In this document: piece after piece, positions 25,360 through 36,800 of the stretch | How positions within the stretch are numbered: the stretch's first letter is position 1 | Layout: every line of letters begins with the position of its first letter | Assembly (NCBI GenBank): GCA_019095985.1 | Contig: CM032668.1 | Span: 20,836,532 to 20,900,531 of the forward strand | Direction of reading: 5' to 3' | DNA length: 64,000 bases | Source of the DNA: Streblospio benedicti | Taxonomy: Eukaryota; Annelida; Polychaeta; Spionida; Spionidae | Position numbers and translations under genes: made by a program | The notes under the pieces: generated by a model | What the model was told of the DNA's origin: nothing | Database searches by the model: none | The model's input: the letters and a program-made list of their open reading frames with translations, nothing else

Positions 25360-25797
25360 AACTTGAAGGTCTGTAACCTCTTATACAAATGAGCTAGATA
25401 GACGTGTGGAGAGCTGGTGTGAGATAGCCGCCTGCTGCCCAGTGCCTACCCCTGAAACTGGGACACCTGCAGCAGTTGAGAAATAAACCTTCCGATGTAG
25501 TAATCAATGTAGTTGGAGTAAAGTACAGCATTTTCTGGAATACACTCTCTCTTTTCTATAAAATTGTTCATGGACAAGTTGCCATCACACCACAGGACTT
25601 GGGGCTAGAGAGAGCAGATGAACGGACATGGAATGCACATATGTACAAGTTCAGGGAAAAGGGTGCATAAACTGGAAGGACCAAATACTCTGTGGTATAC
25701 CGCACCATTTCTGAGTGGAATAGGCTTCCCGCTGATACAGCGGAGACCGGCTCATTCTCCATCTTCAGGAGCCGGCTGTCTGAACTGCGCCGCTAAA
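25360..25797 (+). mobile_element. LINE 3' tail (C-terminal RT region)
   Basis: Frames read SLSFLYKIVHGQVAITP, then YRTISEWNRLPADTAETGSF and SIFRSRLSELRR before a stop. This is the usual C-terminal pattern of CR1/L2/Jockey-type LINE ORF2. It is 5'-truncated with at least one frame change. Confidence 0.75.
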
Positions 25798-25816
25798 CTT
25801 CAGCAGCAGTACGGGC

Positions 25817-26267
25817 CAGGGATGGGGTCAATTCCATTGGAATTGCGGAATTCCAATTCTGGAATTGGAATTGAACATCTGAAAGAAATTTGGAATTGTA
25901 ATTGACCTTAATCCTGTCAATTCCACCCAAATTCCATTTATATTATTACTATTTCAACTTGATTTTTAATGTAGCCAACTCCTCAAATCAAAGCAATACA
26001 CAGCCTTTGATGCTGATATTGTGTCATAGGTGTGATGCATTTATGAATTAAATATCAGAATATTATTAATAAGTTGGCAATATATGAGTATTTAAACGTA
26101 CACAATCATTTGATATGCATGTAGATATTACATTTTTACTAATATGGAATTGGAATTGATGTCAGAAGAATTGGAATTGAACCTTGAGGGGAAAATGGAA
26201 TTGGAATTGAACCCTGGGGGGGGACAGTGGAATTGGAATTGACAAAATGGAATTGACCCCATACCTG
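25817..26267. mobile_element. hAT-like MITE built of GGAATTGG units
   Basis: The left end CAGGGATGGGGTCAATTCC and the right end, in reverse, CAGGTATGGGGTCAATTCC form the TIRs. Subterminal TGGAATTGGAATTGA words are repeated many times. TACGGGC occurs on both sides (25810 and about 26273), a possible target duplication with a small offset. It is inserted directly after the LINE tail. Confidence 0.75.
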
Positions 26268-26748
26268 GCACATACGGGCACACTGGCGCCTATGAGCATA
26301 GCTCTCTGCCAGTAAAGACTAGAACTAGACTAGAACTAGAACGCTATTCTTACTGATTTGATACTATTCACGGGTACAACTTTACATTGTTGAGTACCAG
26401 AAAAATGTAGAAGGTAGTGAGTGATCCATAGATTGTTATATTGTGAACTGAAACAAGTATGTACAGTACAGTAGTTACAGTTGTTTTCTGGTACAGTCAT
26501 AATGTATAATGTATTGCATACATTTACGATCTTCATGAAAGTTTCACACTGCACATTACTTTCTGTAGGTTTGATTACTTTTACACATAACCTCTAATTT
26601 TAATAGGGTTTATTACTAGTAGTAGAAAGAGTTGAAAGACATTCAAAACTTGTGTGAAAATCGACCTTTTATCTTTTGCACATAAAATTTGTTCCACCAC
26701 AACACATATGCTGTACTGCACATGTTCAATTCTATTTTATTTTCAGCT

Positions 26749-29700
26749 ATGGCATCCCCCGAGTTTTATGACGATGGAGGAAGTGATATAGAACAATATG
26801 AGGATGCATTGGAGGAACTTGCATTGGAAACTGAACAGTTAGACATAAACATCCATTCTAAAACTGAACCATTAAATAATGAAAAAACTTTATCAGAAAT
26901 CGTTGGTAGCAAATCAAATTCAGCTAGTCCGGATGAAGGCAATGAATTGGGAACTTTATCAATGAATCCCATGTCAAGTAAGCAAGGTAACGAGATGAAT
27001 GAATATGGTGAATTTGAAGACACGCATGAAACTGTAAATGCTACAGAACCACTTAACCAGTTGGACAAGTGTGAAGATGGTGAAAAAAAGGTTGACAATG
27101 TTGAGGATGTACAAGATGGGGTATCACATAGTAATAATAGTTATTGTACAGAAGAAAAGCCATGCTTACTTGATAAGGATATTAGCTTTGAAACAAATGC
27201 TGCAAATGTGGAGGAGGATTCGAGTGATAGTTCAAATGATGACGATTCGAGTGATAAAGAAGAATGTGAGGTCGACGCCAGTGGAGGTAAATGTAAATTT
27301 CTTATTGCGTCGCTGAAGCGAAAGCCTTGTGCTCACCTTGTTTCTAACAATATGTTTGTATGTATCTTTGTATGTTTGCGGAAAAGCTAGAGCTTTTACT
27401 GATGAACAGATTTCGTTCAAACTTTACACACCTATGACGTGTGAGGCGACATCAAAATGATTTGATTTTGGGCACTTTTTGATTAAAGTGGGCTTTCCAA
27501 TTTATGAAGAAAGATTATCAATAAGCTTTTATATTGTACATATATATCACTGCACTGTGTAAGTGAATGATTATTGGGCTTTGAAACTGGTATTGATTAT
27601 TATATCTGTTATTAGTACTATTGAAACTCACAGAGCAATATGTTTCACTGGATTTTGATCACTGCTATAAATTCATTCTGAGGTTTTCTCCTCAAATTCA
27701 TAAAGTTCTTAATTGCCCATAACTCAACATTGTTCTAGCGATGCTGTGCTCTTTCAACACTTTTGATCTAGTTGATTTAGTGCTTATTTGGAATGTTAAG
27801 TTTTAGGATGATAATTGATATAGAGATAAATTTGAGTCAACAATTCATTTTTTGTATTTGAATATATTTCGTGTCCTAAACACATCCTCAGCAAATAACA
27901 ACTTCTAAATGGAAATGGAGAAGTACTTGATATCATACTATGTACAAGTAGATTCATTTCTATTTAATTATTTACCTAGATGTATTTGAGAAGCATGCAT
28001 TTCATGTTAAGAATCTAATTTTTCATTTCCTTTCAGATGCTATTGGAAACATGAAACTTCACGAAAAGTTGAATGCAGAAAGTAAACCTGCAGACAATGA
28101 CGCAAGTGATGAAGAAAATGTGAGTTATCCTCTAGTATGCACTTTGTGCATTTGGTCCTGAAAGACACATGTCATTATCAATGACCATGTCATCAGAAAT
28201 CAGGATTCAACTGTAGATTTTAAACTCATGGCCATTTAAATCATTGACTCCAGAAGTATGTATCGGTGTTCCATGTCTCAAGTGACTTATTGTGTAAAAT
28301 GACAATGCATGTCACATAGTTACTGTGAAAACATCGACCAAGTCCATTTGTTGACACTCTAACTTATGACTGAATATGTTTCATATATGTATGTGGCACA
28401 CATGTAATTTTGTTTATACACATCACCATATTGGGAATAGTTAGGTCATATTTACAATATGAGAGCCCTACAAGTTACAACACTTCAAATTACCATGCAA
28501 TATTTATCCAATTTAAATCAATGGATGATTTTTGTTTTACCAATGAAAGTTTTGCCTAAAAATTGCATTTCAGGATGCATCTGAAGAAGAGAATAGTAGA
28601 TATTTCATTGATGAGGAAGCAATGAAAAGTGCTGAATTGGACTTTTCGGAGGACGAAGTTCAGGTGATAATCTAGCTCTATTTCTGATATGAATAAGAAT
28701 ATTGTGTTTTGTAATTTGATTTTTGATTTATGAACTATGCCTTGGAGTATAACTAAAACGTTGCCTCTTATTTATGAATGTATTTTACTTAATTACATTT
28801 TAAAATCATTTGTGGCTTATATGTAAAATTTTTAAGAATAGATGATTAGATATAGACTTTTAGTACAGTTTCATATTGAAATTGTATTTCAGTCGAAGAA
28901 AGATGATGGTCAGGCATTAAAAGCGTTAGGAAATGACCTTTTCAAAGAGGGAAAGTTTACAGATGCAGTTGACACATACACAGACGCATTACGCGTTTGT
29001 CCTTTGTGTTGTGTGAAGGAGAGGTCCATTATGTACTCCAATAGGGGGGCCAGCTTCTTCAAAATGGTATGTATGAATTCTGGCTATCCATATGACAGTG
29101 TTTTTTCCTCCATATAAGCTTCTACGTTAACACTGGTTCGCTGGCCATTGGCAAGTTCATGTGCCTGACTGCCTGCTAGCCAGTGCCGGGCAAGTAAGCC
29201 TACAGCCAGGCTTGCCCGACATGATTATACATTTGTAGTGAATTTGATCGTACATATAAAACTTATCAAGAAAAAGCATATAAAACGAGCATTTATTAAT
29301 AATTCATTTCATGACGAATGCTATCCAATTTATGATTCTAGTATGATCTTTTTATGATTATAGTATAACACAGGTTATACACATCATTCAAATAGTTACT
29401 TGCCATGTGGCAAGTAGATTTGCCCACCAACTGGCTCGGCATGGCAAGTTATCCACGAGGCTAAGCATCGATATAGCATATAATTTTTATTGGTTTCGTA
29501 GTTTTCTATCAATAATTTTTGTTAATTCCAGAACATGTATGAATTATGTATCAAAGACTGTACTAAGGCATTGGAGCTAAACCCGGCGTATCTCAAAGCT
29601 TTGCTGAGGTAATGATTTGAAGTATGTAGAAATGATGATAATCAGATACTTGGCTACTCTTTTTGTGTCAGGTACATGATCATATGTGTGCAATACAAAT

Positions 29701-32540
29701 GTAAAAATTGAAGACTGCATTAATGAATAAAATAAATAACAGGCTATGAAGAGGCAATCTACATAGAATCTTTATTGAATGTGCTGACAGCAAGTTCATG
29801 GAGTAACATTTTCTAATATAACTAAAAATGGTACTTAATATCAAAATAAAAATCGTAGTAATGGGCTATTTTTTGTCAGATGAAAATTGTATTTTGTCAG
29901 TCAGTCATACCGACATTTTGAACATGCCAAAATTGGGGATTAGATAGCATGATTAGAAGTTAGAACTGCAAAGATTGTTTATATTTTTGATGTGCATACA
30001 CATTACTGTATCACTTTAGTGACTAACCATGTGTATGCAAATTAAAACATTATCAATAAACAAGTTCATTAGCTATGTATTTGATAATATATAATAAATG
30101 AGTTCTTTTTATCTATAGCTGAATATTGGATATTAAAAATAGTCTAATATTTCGATGACGGAGTAGAGATCCCAGATGCCTACCTACCTTTATTGAGGGA
30201 GGAGGGGGCAGCTAGGGGGACCCAGCACTGAACCAACACTCCTTCGAGGTTGTTTTCTTCCAAGAAAATGACCTCATTTCTTTGAAAAAGATGGACTGTC
30301 AGCCATCGAAATATTAGACTAATTTTGATATTCAATATTCAGCTAAAAGAACTCATTTATTATATATTGGTTATATATGACCTTTGACAAATAGTATATA
30401 TATTTATTATTAGTAACTAAATGTTATCAGACAACTCTTTTAGACATCTTAGAACCAATTAATGTGCATTTTATTCTTAATATTGTATTTTTTAATGTTT
30501 AGTCATTGTTTTAGGCTATTTCTTGATCTTTACATTTTTATAAATTGTTAAAATATTCCCTGAAGAGGACACTTATGTGTCGAAACGTCGGAATAAACTA
30601 AATTAACCAAAATTTTAATGTCTCCAAACACACAGAATAAGTAGTAAAAAACAACAACAACAATATATATAAAACATTATTGTTCTCATTATGGGACCTG
30701 CATGTAATCCCCAATTTAGGAATGTTCAAAATAGCTGGCTATCTCTGGCAAAGACTGAAAAATGCTTTTTTTTTTTTGTATGAAAGTGTTCATTATGATA
30801 TAAACCAATCAGAATTTTAAATTTCTATGTAGGTACGCCAAAAAATAGTGTATCGATCATGTGATTTTTATTTTGATATTCAGTACTATTTTTTAGCTAT
30901 AATAGAAAATGTCACTACATGAAATTGCTGTCAGCACATTAGTACATTATGGACTTCAATATGAACATATCTAATACATGTAATCAATTAATCATACGCA
31001 CATGGCAAAGTCCAAACAAACGTATGTGGAAAAAGAAGAATATAATATTATAAAAATTATAATATAGCAAAAATAATCTGAAATGTATTTTGTGGATCAT
31101 AGGAGAGCTGAAAGTTATGAGAAGTCTGATAAACTTGAGGAGGCATTACAAGACTATCAAAAGGTTTTGGAGATGGACCCAAGTATTCACCATGCTAGAG
31201 CTGCTTGTGTGGTAAGATAAATACTTACACCAGTAGAAATAACTTAGGTTAACTCAGTGTAGTAGCTCACAATGTTATTCAAGTTTTTATTTTAAATAGT
31301 CAAAACAGTATTATTCATGTACGTTCATGTAGCTGAAATTTGTTTTTTGCATTATTGTATGCTGAATATAAAAGCAGTTTTAATTGTAATACAGTACTTT
31401 CTTCATACCAACAGCTATCACAATTTACAGTAACTCATTTGTAAATTGTGACAGCTGTTGGTATGAAGAAAGTACTGTATTTTACGAATTAACCATGAGC
31501 ACTTGCATCATACAAGGCTTATACAGCGAGACCTACAATAAATAATTCTTTCTTTTCTACTAGAATGCTTACATATATATGTAAACATTCTAGTAGAAAA
31601 GAAAGAATCATTTATTGTAGGTCTCACTGTAGAGGCCTTGTATGATGGAAGTGCTCATGGAATTAACACAGCTAATGAATTTGTTCAACAACAGTTTTAA
31701 TTGTATTGTAAATATAAATGTATTTGTACATTGTAGTACAACCATGGTTGTACTTATTACATGTAATAATTTTTTCATTTATGCTGAGGATGTGTCCATT
31801 ACATGAAATATATCCAATAAATCTTTGACTTAGAATAATGTCTGTATATAAAATTCAATAATACATGAAATAATTTTCTTTCAGCGATTACCGGATCAGA
31901 TTAATGAGAGAAACGAAAAACTGAAAGCAGAAATGATGGGTACGTTAGGAAGATGTCTAGTCCTAAACTATTTTGATTAAATTGTCATTTTTCAACATTA
32001 TGAAAATTATTTTTGTTTGCAGTGTATTTTTGTTATTTGGTATAAAGCAGTAGTTCTCATGATTCTATACTATTACCTGCTTTTCTTGCTATATTCATTT
32101 GTCATATGTTGTTTAATCTTGTAAAGAAACCTGTGAGGTTTGAAATCGATTAAAAATTATATTTAAATTTGTACTGTAGAATTATTCTTTGGAAGAAGCA
32201 GGTAATAGTAATTGAATCATCAAAATTATTATATTGACCTATTATCAATTGTCTAACACCGTATATAAAAGATCATACTCTGTAGTACTTTATAGTTAAT
32301 AATGATATGTAATTTTTAAATTTACTTTTTATTTAGATAAAATGATTGAATTTATTAATTTTTTTTTGCATAATTTGGATTTTATATTTGTTGCATCCTA
32401 CAGGGAAATTGAAAGATCTAGGCAATCTTGTGCTTCGACCTTTTGGACTGTCTACCAACAACTTTCAAATGGTGCAAGATCCAAATTCAGGTGGATATTC
32501 AGTAAATTTTGTTAACAATCCACCATCAAATGGACATTAA
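26749..32540 (+). CDS. TTC1: tetratricopeptide repeat protein 1
   Basis: A cytosolic TPR adaptor; family members bind Hsp90/Hsp70 C-termini and Ras/G-alpha proteins. Coding exons: 26749-27286, 28037-28119, 28574-28663, 28893-29066, 29532-29608, 31103-31211, 31885-31939, 32404-32540. Phases are consistent and give 420 codons plus stop. The start ATG lies 2 bp after an acceptor, so the 5' UTR is spliced. Residues 1-235 are acidic and disordered ([18 protein letters not shown]), longer than in vertebrates. TPRs follow from about residue 240: [19 protein letters not shown], then [20 protein letters not shown], then [18 protein letters not shown]. The C-terminal block [20 protein letters not shown] is diagnostic of TTC1. 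Candidate poly(A) signals are AATAAA at about 32621 and at 33637. The next gene starts only about 250 bp after the latter. Confidence 0.95.
27290..28030. other. TTC1 intron 1 with hammerhead-like repeat tail
   Basis: No exon. 27300-27490 resembles a common interspersed repeat (GTCGCTGAAGCGAAAGCC at its start). At 27867-27891, minus strand, CTGAGGA, T, GTGT/ACAC stem, GAAA is present, followed by ATATATTC. Confidence 0.5.
30080..30365. mobile_element. MITE with about 70-bp inverted ends in TTC1 intron
   Basis: Left arm ATATATAATAAATGAGTTCT ... GTCTAATATTTCGATG and right arm CATCGAAATATTAGACTAA ... AGAACTCATTTATTATATAT. The centre is GC-richer and non-coding. Confidence 0.85.
30560..30588 (+). 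other. hammerhead-like hairpin motif
   Basis: CTGAAGA, G, GACAC stem, TTAT loop, GTGTC stem, GAAACGTC. It fits the conserved core of a hammerhead ribozyme apart from one extra base before stem II. Stems I and III cannot be drawn convincingly. Confidence 0.5.
31385..31660. repeat. two adjacent large hairpins in TTC1 intron
   Basis: Hairpin 1 (about 31390-31485): TACTTTCTTCATACCAACAG returns inverted as CTGTTGGTATGAAGAAAGTA. Hairpin 2 (about 31497-31658): GAGCACTTGCATCATACAAG returns as CTTGTATGATGGAAGTGCTC, with an inner arm TTCTTTCTTTTCTACTAGAA. Both are non-coding, and their arms are nearly perfect. Confidence 0.85.
31730..31845 (+). repeat. interspersed repeat with CTGAGGA motif
   Basis: Inverse-orientation copy of the repeat at 11861-11950 (TTACATGTAATAATTTTTTC, then TTTATGCTGAGGATGTGTCC). 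CTGAGGA at 31784 and GAAA at 31805 flank a weak stem. It ends 40 bp before the acceptor of TTC1 exon 7. Confidence 0.65.
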
Positions 32541-33895
32541 TATTAAAGAACAGCATAATGTGTGATTTTTTTTCCGCTTAGAAGCTAGATAAATGACATT
32601 TCTAAAGGGATTTCTATTCAAATAAAAGTCATTTTAATTATGATAGTAAGTTAGTTATCATAAATTTATTATTTCTATTGCAAACACTTGTATTTATGAT
32701 TTTTAATGTATTCGAGAATCTGTTTTTAAGGAAGAAATTTAATACCATTGTTTGTATTAATGTACCAGGTATGATTATGTTTATGACATTTGTTTTTACT
32801 ATAGTTTCTATAAGTAATTGTATTAAGGCTGAACATTTCGATGTTATTTGTTTACAACATAGAGAAAGTATATTTTGATGTTTCATTCTTGTATTAAGAA
32901 ATTATTTTGATTTCATTGTTCTTATTTTGATAAACTGCCTCAGAACAATTTTAGGGTAAAGGGCATCAAAAAAATTAAAAAACAAAATTTATTTGTCACG
33001 TACCTCTTGTAGAACAGTGAAATTTTCTTACCGTGTTTTAGGTTAGTCTGTTGAAACTATTCACTTAGATTTATTACAAAGAATGAATTTATTTTTGTTA
33101 CTGTGATATTGTTTGAAAGAAGTCATGTACGTTCTGTTTGGTTCTGCTGCTGTTTTTACAAATATATGGGTTGCATATTAACCATGCTCTGTTATTGAAA
33201 GCAAAAAAAAATACAGCGTACCTTCCATATATCGCAATTCAGACAAGACTCATTTGCACTGAGTAATTGACACCTGGAATAACTTGCCAGCCAATAGTGT
33301 TGTCTCAGACAGTGAATACTTATAAAAAGTAGACTAGATAAAAGTACCGATTCTAATTTTGATAAATCTATTGTGTGCATGTGCAATTTAATGTTTTATT
33401 GTGTTTGATCCAGATTATTTGTCATAAAATTTGTAAATGACTGGTAGTAGGCCAAATGCTTATATTGCCAAATATTTAACATCCTAAAATGTTATGACTA
33501 TCGCAAGAAGTATGTTGTGTAAAATTGAAAGTGTAGATCTACCTGACTATCCAGGCAACTTAATATTTGAATAAATGTCTTTGTGTAAATCTTTGTAAAC
33601 TGACTGCAGCAAATTTGGAAAAGTATGAATGAATAGAATAAATTATTAAAAATAATATCTTGGATTATTTATTATGACAATTTATTTCCTTTGTAAGTGC
33701 AAGTAGCTGGGGACTGTGGAATCTTCTACCCGGATGCAAAATCATAATGCAAACTGACAAATCATAATGCAATCATAGTTGAGTACTTTCACCAATCGAG
33801 CTTCTCTCTTGCGCCAGATTTCATAATAAACCGAATAAGCCTTAGTTTACGACATACCTAACCTTTTGACGTTATAAACTCCCACTGCTGAAAAA

Positions 33896-36800
33896 ATGAA
33901 GTGGATTTATTTACTCTTTTTCACTGCTTTAGAACTGCTGGTGCATATCGAATGTAAGGTGTACAGTAGAAGGGATGAAGCAGACCTTCATAAAGTTATC
34001 AATTTATCAAAATGTTCGTTGGAAAGTGTCTTACCAAAGCGATCAAGAAGGGACACCCCAACTCCGTCGTCAACACCTGACAGTAAATCCTTCACAATAA
34101 GTCCCGATAAAAAGGATTTGAATGAAGCCATTGTACACTGGTCCGGTGAAGACAGTGAGGTGTGTTGTTTATTATCATCTACTCATCGCAATAGTATTTA
34201 TGTAACTCTTGATTTGATGATAATCTATGACAGAGTTTACATGAACTGATTAGCCTAGATCTAGACTAGAGCAGAGGTTGTCTTCACAAGACTTCAGGTA
34301 GATCTATATCTATTGTGTTTTAGAGCAAGCTGTCAAGCCACTTGAAATGTCTTATATGTTAAGGGCTGGTTACATAGCTTCCAGATCATGGATGAATGAG
34401 GCACAAAGTTTGGTTGTACATGCTTGTGTGTACTTCCAGTGTGTGAACTTCAATTGTTTACGTGATTAAAAATCAATTTTCCAGTCAGTACGTAAGAACT
34501 ACGGAAAGATCACTAACAAACCACCGACAAATCAATGACAATATACATCCCAAATCACTAATTATTGTATAAGTGCATCATTGAAAAAGCAAAATACACC
34601 CCTCATACGATCACAGAGTCGACATACATGCCAAGCACTGCTCATTAATTACATATAATAATGCATGTACTGGGCAATGTCTCATGCGGTTGTGTGCTAA
34701 GTAAATTTTGAACAGTTCAAAACTTGGATTCAAGCACGACCTTAGCTTGCACAACTGCGCAGGATTATCTCTAAACTTTTGAATTTTAATGTCAGTCGAT
34801 GGAAACACATTTATATCTCCCAGCTGTTACCTTCATAGAAAATCATCCAGTTATATATCACCATTTGATGGGTGAACAAGAGGAGCATGGCATTTTCGCA
34901 TAGATTTATTACTGGTATTCTGTCCTACACGCGAACATTAAACATTATTTCTGGTAAAATTGGACCTGGATGTCTGACTGGTGAAGACCCAGGTAGATTT
35001 ATTCTTATAGCTATACTTAAGTGTAGGCTAACTGGGGTAAAAGACGTGGCCTGTAAGTCGGAAGTTACCCACAACTTGCAACTTTGGGACTGCTGTTGGA
35101 GCAAGACCTGAATAGATATTATATTGAAGGAAATAAATGAAATGCTCTCACAAACATTCAGACACATCAACACGTTTTTAGACCTAGAGCATCAATTGCA
35201 CAGTTTGACCATTCACACAATCCGTGAATATTACGTTTGAAATGAACTCCCTGTTGTAGAAGTCACTAAATTTTCACGTCATACGTGAATTCAGGGTATG
35301 AGCATGGCCGGTTCTAGCGACTGGTAATCTACATGCCAATATCGTATGTACACGTTAGTTCTGAACCACCAGGGTCAGGATTAGCCACTCGTCCGCTCGT
35401 ATTGACTAGTAAAAACTAGTGGAGGACAAGTGCTAATTTTTAGAAACTTGTCCTTTTGACGAGAAGCAATTCTGAATAATTTGTCATACAGATATAGAGT
35501 TTGTACAAGGAGGACGAGTACATTTTTTGCAGGACGAGTAGATATTTGAAGGTTACTCGTCCTACTGACGAGTAGCACTTTTCCACCTAATCCTGACCCT
35601 GACCGCATATCTGAATACTGACAACAGCAGCTATTTTTTAAGACAATAGTCTGTCTGCATTTTGCACTAACTGTTTCCTTGAGCTTGGTAATGTAATTCA
35701 AATGTAAAACTTTTGACATCTTCACGTTCTATTTCGAAGTGAGAATTCAAATGTATGGATTTCCAAAAATCAACTCTATATTTAAATTTTGACATATTTT
35801 AGTACACGCGCATGTGACTGTCCTAAGGATATTTTGTTTGATTAATTTTGCATATTTATTTCAGACGATTTTTTTGCTATTGAGACAACGTGTCAGTAAT
35901 GGGAGCGTGGTCCAGAGTGATCTGTGGAGGTGAGAATAGTAAATTGACAAACGAAGTAATGGAATAATCATTTTATGTTAGTTGATATTAAGGTACTCTA
36001 TACATGTATTTGAATGTAGCCCTGAACATGTTGAAAATTAGAGGATGTTTCAGCCATTTATGTTTCATATCAAATATCTAACTTGAGTATCGTAAAAAAA
36101 TCACAATTGTTCTTATATTTAATGGTTAAGATATTACTGCCCACTGAATTGCACATATGCTTTAGAATCTTTGTCAAATTTTTGTCAATATTTGAGAAAA
36201 CATCGACATATCTTAGTACCGGCAACAAAGTTTGTTATCTGCAACATGAGCCGCAAAAAACTGCACATTACCTATGAATTCAGCATGTATCACCTAATAG
36301 TGATAAAACGTTCATGATGCCTATTTGATTACAGAATATTGTTCTGGAATAAATATTGCAATCTTTTCACACTAGGTCAGAAAATTATGGAAATACTTTT
36401 ACGCCTGTCCAGCTGTTTGTGCAAGATAAGGACGTAATAATCAAATATTTCTACACTAGCCCTATCAATAAGAACAAGGTAATATTTTACAATATTTTTT
36501 ATTCCTATAATTAGTAATTTTTCAGTTATTAGTTATGGATATCATATTATGTATACATTTGTATGTACCCGTAATTGTGCTATTTACTCTGTTATATTTA
36601 CGGATTTTTAGTAAGGATTAAAAGAAATCGACTAGAAAATATAAACCGAACAAGTGAATTTGTATGCTTTGAATATAAAGATTTCTAATTTCCAAACGAT
36701 TTGAAACAGATCTATAGTTAGATGAAAGATCATCCTATCATTAACTTGAGCAATCTGCTAAAATTTGTAACTTAACATTTATATTTCCCAATGCTTGCGG

